The notes under the pieces: generated by a model | What the model was told of the DNA's origin: nothing | Seen by the model: the letters and a program-made list of their open reading frames with translations, nothing else | Databases searched by the model: none | From: Chrysochromulina parva | Taxonomy: Eukaryota; Haptophyta; Prymnesiales; Chrysochromulinaceae | NCBI GenBank assembly: GCA_002887195.1 | Contig: PJAB01001919.1 | Location: forward strand, 1 to 11,474 | Reading direction: 5' to 3' | DNA length: 11,474 bases | In this document: positions 6,502 to 11,474 of the stretch, in pieces | How the letters are laid out: the number at the start of each line of letters is the position of its first letter | Position numbering within the stretch: position 1 is the stretch's first letter | Program-made: the position numbers and the translations under genes

Positions 6502-9186
6502 CTACCCGCTGCACATTTGACACTCACCAGGCCGAGAGTTCAGAGCGCAGCTCGCGGCGCGGCCCTCGAGGCTCTGCGCGTCCCCAGCGCCATTGGGGTC
6601 GTCCTGCGGCGGCGGCGGTGGCTGACCCTCCTGACCCTCGCGAAGCGGCGGCATGCTCGCGGCACTCTGCTGCTGCGCAACGCCGAGGCCCTTGATGGCC
6701 TCGGTCGCGGGCTGCGTGCGCAGGTAGTAGAGACCCGTCTTGAGGCCACGCTTCCATGAGTGGAAGTGCATCGACGAGAGCTGGGTGAAGGTAGGCTCCT
6801 TGATGAAGAGGTTGAGCGACTGGCTCTGGTCGATGAAGGCGCCGCGGTCGGCGGCCATGTCGATCAGGTGGCGCTGCTTCATCTCCCACGCGGTGCGGAA
6901 GACGGCGCGCAGCCGCGCGGGAAGCTGGACGAGCGGCTCCACCGAGCCGCCGCTCCCGATGATGGCGTCGCGCGTCTCACGGCTCCACAAGCCGAGCGCC
7001 GAGAGCTCGCGCTGCAGGTGCGGGTTGAGCACAAAGAACTCGCCCGCGAGCGTGCGCCGCGCGTACAGGTTGGACGTGTACGGTTCGAAGCACTCGTTGT
7101 TGCCCAGGATCTGCGCCGTCGACGCGGTGGGCATGGGCGCGAGCAGCAGCGAGTTGCGCAGCCCGTGCGTCGCAATCTTGGCCTTGAGGGCGGCCCAGTC
7201 CCAGCGCGCCGAGGGCGTCACGCCCCACATGTCGTACTGGAGCACGCCGCGCGAGGCGGGGCTGCCCGCGTAGCTCTCATGTGGGCCGAGCGTGCGCGCG
7301 AGCTCGCACGACTCCTCGAGTGCGGCGTAGTACAGCGTCTCGAAGATGGCCCGGTTGAGCGCGCGTGCGCCTTTGGACTCGAAGGGGAGGCGCAGCTGCG
7401 CGAAGACGTCGGCGAGACCTTGCACGCCCACGCCAATGGGCCGGTGGCGCAGGTTGGAGTTGCGTGCCTCGGGCAGCGGGTAGTGCGTCACCGAGATGAC
7501 GCGATCGAGAGAGCGCGTCACGAAGCGCGCCACACGCCGGAGTGCCTCGAAATCGAACCGCGCGAGGGCCGCCGCGGCCACCTCGGGCCCATCGTCCTCG
7601 GCGTCGAGCCACGGCGCGCCGCTGCCGCCGCCCGGCGCGCCGCCCGCCTCGGCGCGCACGAAGCGCGGCAGCGCGATCGAGGCGAGGTTGCACACGGCCA
7701 CCTCGTCGGGCGCGGTGTACTCAATGATCTCCGTGCACAGGTTGGAGCAGCGGATCGTGCCTAGGTGCTGCTGGTTGGACTTGGCGTTGGCTGCGTCCTT
7801 GTAGAGCATGTAGGGTGTGCCCGTCTCGATCTGCGCCTCGAGAATCTTGAACCACAGCTGCTGCGCGGGCACGGTGCGCCGCGCCTTGCCCTCGCGCTCG
7901 TAGCGCTCGTACAGCGCCTCGAAGGCGGCACCGTGGGTGTCGACGAGGCCGGGGCACTCGTCAGGGCAGAAGAGCGACCACTCGCCGTTGGCCTCGACGC
8001 GCTTCATGAAGAGGTCGGGCACCCAGAGCGCGTAGAAGAGGTCGCGCGCGCGCGCCTCTTCCTTGCCGTGGTTCTTGCGCAGCTCGAGGAAGTCGAAGAC
8101 GTCCGCATGCCATGGCTCGAGGTACACAGCGAAGGCGCCCTTGCGCTTGCCGCCGCCCTGGTCGACGTAGCGCGCGGTGGCGTCGAAGACGCGGAGCATG
8201 GGGACGAGGCCCGACGAGACGCCGCCGCTCGAGCGGATGTACGAGCGCGCCGCGCGCACGTTGGAGACAGAGAGGCCGATGCCGCCAGCATCGCGCGAGA
8301 TGCGGGCGCACTGGCCGAGCGTGTCGAAGATGCCCTCGATCGAGTCGGCGCGCGTGGAGAGTAGGAAGCACGACGAAAGCTGCTGGCGCGGTGAGCCCGC
8401 GTTGAAGAGCGTCGGCGTCGCGTGCGTGTACAGCCCGCGTGACATGAGATCGTATGCCTCGAGCACAGCCGCCTCGTCGTCGCCGTGCACGCAGAGTGCC
8501 ACGCGCATCAGCAGGTGCTGCGGCCGCTCGATGGGCTGACCATCACGCGAGCGGTGCAGGTACGAGCGCTGCAGCGTGCGCAGACCGAAGTAGTCGTACG
8601 CAAAGTCCGCATCGTGCCGCAGTGCCGCCTCGAGCCGCGGCGCCATGCGCTCTGCGCGCTGCAGCAGCTCCGCCGTCACCATCGGCGCGGGCTCGCCCTG
8701 GTGCGTGTGCTCGCGCATGCGGCGGAGCGTGGCGACGAGCCCGGGCTCAGTGCATTCTTGCAGCCGTACGACGGCAACCCGCGCCGCCAGCCGCCCAAAG
8801 TCGGGGTGCATCGACGACTGGTACGCCGCCGTCTCAGCCATAAGCGAGCTGAGCTCCTCCTCACTCACGCCCTCAGCGGGCAGGCCACCGCATACCTTGT
8901 CGGCGAGCTCCGATGGCGATATCAGCGGATCTAGCCCGTCGAGCAGCGCGCGGAAGCGTGCCTCCACGGCCTCGCGCATTGCGGTGGCCACAGAGGCAGA
9001 GGTGGATGGATGGCAGATGGGTGGCGGCACGGAAGCAGCAGCTGGACGGCTGGTGATGACGTTGGGCATAGCGTTGGAGGCGATGGGCGCGACGGGCGCG
9101 ACGGCGGGGGCATCGCCGCCGCGCAGCCGGTGGAGACTGGTCGCGGAGGCGCTCGCGCATAGGATGAACAAGAGCGTCCGTGTCAT
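6502..9186 (-). CDS. RRM1: Class I ribonucleotide reductase large subunit, with targeting-like leader
   Basis: The enzyme reduces ribonucleoside diphosphates to deoxy forms, with a small radical-generating subunit not in this window. The 894-aa product (human about 792) is encoded without introns. Catalytic residues are all visible: C273 (SSCFLLS) and C499 (AVCNLAS) as the redox pair, N482, C484 and E486 in SNLCTEIIEY, the radical-path pair Y820-Y821 (GLYYLRTQP), and the C-terminal shuttle cysteines C889 and C892 (ECQMCSG). PMPTASTAQILGNNE and RGAFIDQSQSLNLFI are family signatures. A Gly/Asp-rich insert sits at about 513-540 and a Gln/Pro-rich linker at about 837-875. The N-terminus is odd. 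Residues 1-15 are signal-peptide-like (LLFILCASASA), then LHRLRGG and an Ala/Pro-rich stretch. The ATP-cone is recognisable only from about residue 70, so its first strand and KRDG motif are missing. Plastid or secretory targeting is inference. Confidence 0.96.
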   Translation of the reverse strand: MTRTLLFILCASASATSLHRLRGGDAPAVAPVAPIASNAMPNVITSRPAAASVPPPICHPSTSASVATAMREAVEARFRALLDGLDPLISPSELADKVCGGLPAEGVSEEELSSLMAETAAYQSSMHPDFGRLAARVAVVRLQECTEPGLVATLRRMREHTHQGEPAPMVTAELLQRAERMAPRLEAALRHDADFAYDYFGLRTLQRSYLHRSRDGQPIERPQHLLMRVALCVHGDDEAAVLEAYDLMSRGLYTHATPTLFNAGSPRQQLSSCFLLSTRADSIEGIFDTLGQCARISRDAGGIGLSVSNVRAARSYIRSSGGVSSGLVPMLRVFDATARYVDQGGGKRKGAFAVYLEPWHADVFDFLELRKNHGKEEARARDLFYALWVPDLFMKRVEANGEWSLFCPDECPGLVDTHGAAFEALYERYEREGKARRTVPAQQLWFKILEAQIETGTPYMLYKDAANAKSNQQHLGTIRCSNLCTEIIEYTAPDEVAVCNLASIALPRFVRAEAGGAPGGGSGAPWLDAEDDGPEVAAAALARFDFEALRRVARFVTRSLDRVISVTHYPLPEARNSNLRHRPIGVGVQGLADVFAQLRLPFESKGARALNRAIFETLYYAALEESCELARTLGPHESYAGSPASRGVLQYDMWGVTPSARWDWAALKAKIATHGLRNSLLLAPMPTASTAQILGNNECFEPYTSNLYARRTLAGEFFVLNPHLQRELSALGLWSRETRDAIIGSGGSVEPLVQLPARLRAVFRTAWEMKQRHLIDMAADRGAFIDQSQSLNLFIKEPTFTQLSSMHFHSWKRGLKTGLYYLRTQPATEAIKGLGVAQQQSAASMPPLREGQEGQPPPPPQDDPNGAGDAQSLEGRAASCALNSRPGECQMCSG

Positions 9187-9206
9187 CAGTACAGGCCCGT
9201 GGATCA

Positions 9207-9220
9207 GGCGCTAGGCGCTA
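9207..9220. promoter_or_regulatory. Tandem GGCGCTA heptamer near the reductase start
   Basis: GGCGCTA is repeated exactly twice at 9207-9213 and 9214-9220, about 20-35 bases upstream of the reductase ATG on the minus strand (read there as TAGCGCC twice). It has a GCGC core like E2F sites but lacks the T-rich half of TTTSSCGC. It may lie in the 5' leader. Cell-cycle control is speculation. Confidence 0.3.
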
Positions 9221-9280
9221 GACGATCGTGTGAAAAAGGCGCTCGGCTACACTCCTTCGCTTCACAGTTCGTTGGGCTCG

Positions 9281-9290
9281 TTTTTATATA
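9281..9290 (-). promoter_or_regulatory. TATA-box-like element for the reductase gene
   Basis: The minus strand reads TATATAAAAA at 9290-9281, a good TATA-box match in a GC-rich setting, about 95 bases upstream of the reductase ATG. A start site about 30 bases downstream would give a leader of roughly 65-75 bases. This supports the chosen start codon and argues against an upstream exon. The core TATATA also reads on the + strand, where it could serve the divergent gene. Confidence 0.5.
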
Positions 9291-9503
9291 TTCGAACACG
9301 ACGCCCCCTCATGCCTCAGAAACTACGGGCTGTTAATACTGTGTGTACGGCTCCTCTAGGATGGGGAGAGGATAGGCGTTGATGAGGGGCGTGGGCCTCC
9401 ATTGGGATAGATTCCTACAGTTGGATCGTTGGAAAGGGTGATTTTCGCGAACGTGAACTCACGTGTGAAGAGGCTGTCTGCGGAGTCCAAAGGCCCAGGC
9501 GCC

Positions 9504-9668
9504 ATGGGAAAAGGGGACTTGAGTGTTTTGCTTGCGGACGTTGAGGAATTCGTTGACCTGCATCGACGGCCGTCCAGTTCATCGCCGCACCACTGGTTGG
9601 TCCTCTCGGTTCCTGAGCACCATGCGCCCTCACACCGCACGCGCGTTCCGCGATCGGCTCCAGCGTGA
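9504..9668 (+). other. Upstream ORF overlapping the right-edge gene start, 54 codons
   Basis: An ATG in good context (gcgccATGGga) opens a 54-codon frame that begins MGKGDLSVLLADVEEFVDLH and ends at TGA 9666-9668, 47 bases beyond the ATG of the main gene in another frame. The first 20 residues look plausibly helical; the rest is His-, Ser- and Pro-rich. It could be a translated upstream ORF, or a first exon whose splicing I cannot resolve. It is less likely to be an independent gene. Confidence 0.35.
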
Positions 9669-11474
9669 ACTCTCGGACGTGAATGGCCGGTTGTACCAGG
9701 CGGAGGAACGGCTTTGGGAGATCTCGCTCAATCCCGAAAGCGCGGACATGCTGCTCCCACCGTCCATCCTGCGTGCAGCCATGCGCGAGGCCCAGAAGCA
9801 TCACAGAGCCGAGCCGCCGCTGCCGCGCACTCTCTCTCCGCGGCATGAGCGCCAGCAGCAGATCGGCCATCTTCAGCTCGCCAACGTCAAGCCGCCGCAC
9901 GAACCGCGGCCGCCTGCAGCGTTAACGAGACCGAATGCATCAGATCGTCCGAATGGCCGGCCACCTCGCCCTCCTTTAACGCTGGCGAGCCGTGCAGACG
10001 TGCTCGCCACCGAAGCGGCGCTCGACCGGCGGGTGGCCGCGGAGGGCGAGACGGTGGCCGCCTTTGACGCGGCTTTCGAGGCACTCGTCGAGCAGGTGCG
10101 AGCGCAGTGCGTCGAGCGTGGCGAGCTTCTGGGCCGCGTGCGCTCGTGGCTGCTTCGCCATGTGTGGTGGCAGGAGCACGAGCTGCGCCGCGTGCAGCAG
10201 GAGGCTCACATCGAGGTCGAGCGGCGCCAGGCGCTTGCCGACGAGCCCGAGGGCCGCGGCGCAACCCCACGCGGGGACCCTCGCGAGGGCGCCGGTCGCA
10301 GCTGGTGCCAGGAGCAGCTGCTCTCTCCAGCCACGTACGGCAGCTCGACGGCGGCCACGGCGGCCGGCGCGCCGCCGAAGCTGCAGCGGCGTGGCACGGG
10401 CCTCTTTGGCGAGCTCGAAGCGAGCCGCGGCGGCGTGAGCCATAGGAGCCAGAGGAGCTCGGCTGATGAGTCGGCTTCCCATGCCGGCGCTTCCCATGCC
10501 GGCGCCGGCGCGGGCCCAGGGGCCATCGGCGCCGGCGTGGGGAGCGCTGGCGGCGCTGGCGGCGCAGCCGGCGCAGCCGGCACAGCCGGCGCAGCCGGCG
10601 CAGCCGGCGCAGCCGGCGCAGCCGGCGCAGCCGGCGCAGCCGGCGCAGCCGGCGCAGCCGGCGCAGCCGGCGCAGCCGGCGCAGCCGGCGCAGCTGGCGC
10701 AAGCGCTCCAGGCGGCGGTGTAGCGGCCCGAGGAGAGCCTCTGGACGACGCATCGGTGCTCCGGTACATGGCGTCGCGTTCGGATGGGGAATGCCTCGAA
10801 CTGCTCGAGCGAGCCCTGCAGGACTTGGGCGAGCAGCGCGAGGTGAGCGTGCTCGCCAAGGTGCTCGGGTTATGCCTGAGCTTGCTGCCCGCCGACGAGG
10901 TGACTGAGCTGATGCGCGGCGCAGTAGTCGCATCGGGAGGAGCGGGGCCCGGCGACAAGGGCGACAACGTCCGGCGCAAGATGGCATTGGGCGCCGTGCT
11001 CGACGCGCTGTACGCTACCAGCTCGGAGGAGGCGCTTGAGACGATCGCAGCCGCTGCTGGGCGCTGGGCGCCGAGCGAGGCGATCGATCTCGTCTGCACG
11101 CTGCACAAGCAGCTCACGCCGCCCTCGCGGGTACAGCTGGTGACCACTCTGGAGCCGCAGCTGGGCGAGGACGAGTGCGATTTCTTGGCCGCCGCGTGCG
11201 CGCGAGCAAAGGTGCTCGCGCACACGTCGACGCAGACGGACGTCATCAGCGCCACCAGCAGCAGCTGGAAGGGTGTGCTTGACGAGCTCATGGCTCTCGA
11301 TGAGGGGGCGCGCCTCAAGCTGTTCAGCCAGCTGGGCATGCAGGTGCCGCTCTCCGCGCGCGAGCTCGCGCTCCTCGCCAAGCTCGGCCGGGGCAGCGCC
11401 GGCAGCGGCAGCGCGGGCAGCGGCAGCGCGGGCGGCGGCAGCGCGGGCGGCGGCAGCGCGGGCGGCGGCAGCGC
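9622..11474 (+). CDS. Large repeat-containing protein with p28-like dynein light chain motif, partial
   Basis: An ATG at 9622 (context agcaccATGc) opens a frame of 617 codons with no stop, running off the window; the in-frame stop TGA at 9520-9522 bounds it upstream. Residues about 125-205 are helical and include [20 protein letters not shown] (152-171), which resembles the segment of axonemal dynein light chain p28/DNALI1 where a Gln-Val...Cys-x-Glu-Arg-Gly-x-Leu-Leu pattern precedes a long helix. Residues 314-358 are fifteen Gly-Ala-Ala triplets, preceded by a Gly/Ala-rich lead-in from about 289. Residues about 375-585 are repeated amphipathic helices ([40 protein letters not shown] and others) like an alpha-solenoid. 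STQTD (536-540) fits the core TQT of LC8 dynein light chain binding sites. From residue 594 there are Gly-Ser-Ala repeats. A flagellar or dynein-linked role is inference; I do not recognise the full protein. Confidence 0.75.
   Translation, partial: MRPHTARAFRDRLQRELSDVNGRLYQAEERLWEISLNPESADMLLPPSILRAAMREAQKHHRAEPPLPRTLSPRHERQQQIGHLQLANVKPPHEPRPPAALTRPNASDRPNGRPPRPPLTLASRADVLATEAALDRRVAAEGETVAAFDAAFEALVEQVRAQCVERGELLGRVRSWLLRHVWWQEHELRRVQQEAHIEVERRQALADEPEGRGATPRGDPREGAGRSWCQEQLLSPATYGSSTAATAAGAPPKLQRRGTGLFGELEASRGGVSHRSQRSSADESASHAGASHAGAGAGPGAIGAGVGSAGGAGGAAGAAGTAGAAGAAGAAGAAGAAGAAGAAGAAGAAGAAGAAGAAGASAPGGGVAARGEPLDDASVLRYMASRSDGECLELLERALQDLGEQREVSVLAKVLGLCLSLLPADEVTELMRGAVVASGGAGPGDKGDNVRRKMALGAVLDALYATSSEEALETIAAAAGRWAPSEAIDLVCTLHKQLTPPSRVQLVTTLEPQLGEDECDFLAAACARAKVLAHTSTQTDVISATSSSWKGVLDELMALDEGARLKLFSQLGMQVPLSARELALLAKLGRGSAGSGSAGSGSAGGGSAGGGSAGGGS
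10561..10695 (+). repeat. 9-bp tandem repeat (GGCGCAGCC)15 coding for Gly-Ala-Ala
   Basis: Fifteen head-to-tail units of GGCGCAGCC lie in frame with the surrounding gene. Only the third (GGCACAGCC) and the last (GGCGCAGCT) differ, each by one base, and a degenerate GGCGCAAGC follows. The array encodes (Gly-Ala-Ala)15 with one Ala replaced by Thr. Near-identity at DNA level, including third positions, suggests recent expansion by slippage or unequal exchange, so copy number probably varies among strains. Confidence 0.95.
11401..11474 (+). repeat. 15-bp tandem repeat coding for Gly-(Ser/Gly)-Gly-Ser-Ala, runs off window
   Basis: There are nearly five units of 15 bases. The first two read GGCAGCGGCAGCGCG and the next three GGCGGCGGCAGCGCG. 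They are in frame with the gene and encode GSGSA then GGGSA pentapeptides. The array is cut by the window edge, so its full length is unknown. It would form a flexible, unstructured linker. Confidence 0.92.

Larger units (their letters stand above)
9187..9621. other. Divergent intergenic region between reductase and right-edge gene
   Basis: These 435 bases lie between two divergent start codons. They contain a tandem heptamer (9207-9220), a TATA-like element (9281-9290) oriented well for the reductase, and an upstream ORF (9504-9668) that overlaps the start of the right-edge gene. The left part is less GC-rich than the genes. A shared promoter is inferred from the layout. Confidence 0.5.

Noticed and set aside
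6513..6524. Strong donor-like GGTGAGT in the last codons of the reductase (minus strand)
   Set aside because: Unspliced reading gives the expected C-terminal ECQMC motif and a stop codon, so splicing here would remove the essential cysteine pair.
6760..7764. Plus-strand open frame of 334 codons inside the reductase gene
   Set aside because: It lies wholly antisense to the conserved reductase and has Arg/Ala/Glu-rich composition without a domain.
9887..11381. Long minus-strand frames with Pro-Ala-Ala or Arg-Arg-Leu repeats
   Set aside because: These are reverse readings of the 9-bp coding repeat. The plus frame is longer, stays open to the window end and gives amphipathic helices on both sides of the array.

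Overview
This window looks like nuclear DNA of a unicellular eukaryotic alga with a complex (secondary, red-lineage) plastid, most likely a haptophyte or a similar GC-rich alga. The main evidence is a chlorophyll synthase gene whose product starts with a signal-peptide-like stretch followed by a transit-like region. It sits beside clearly eukaryotic genes: an exosome subunit, a dynein roadblock light chain with a GT-AG intron, and a class I ribonucleotide reductase large subunit closest to the eukaryotic type. The taxon is an inference; no ribosomal RNA or organelle marker is present. I see no tRNA, rRNA, CRISPR array, transposase or phage gene.

Layout. 230-850 (+) is an unrecognised coiled-coil protein. 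1157-1486 (+) is a small unrecognised ORF whose end coincides with splice-donor-like sequence and may continue in a downstream exon. 2352-2790 (-) is a dynein light chain roadblock gene in two exons, resolved here by matching both halves to the family. It is head-to-head with 3232-4425 (+), the plastid chlorophyll synthase. 4880-5767 (+) is exosome subunit RRP43/EXOSC8, preceded by short repeats, a hairpin and a (TTGAC)n microsatellite. 5768-6501 is a convergent intergenic region holding an extremely GC-rich tract. 6502-9186 (-) is the ribonucleotide reductase large subunit. Head-to-head with it, 9622 to the window end (+) is a 617-codon open-ended gene for a large repeat-containing protein with a p28-like dynein light chain motif, a (Gly-Ala-Ala)15 tract and a terminal Gly-Ser-Ala repeat that runs off the window.

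These genes are not an operon; they act in separate processes: chlorophyll synthesis, RNA decay, dNTP synthesis and dynein or flagellar function. Two divergent gene pairs may share promoters. The roadblock chain, the p28-like motif and an LC8-type TQT motif hint at dynein-related roles for more than one gene, but this is weakly supported. I found no convincing new multi-gene system. The two most interesting items are the reductase, whose N-terminal ATP-cone half is replaced by a targeting-like leader, and the low-complexity protein at the right edge.
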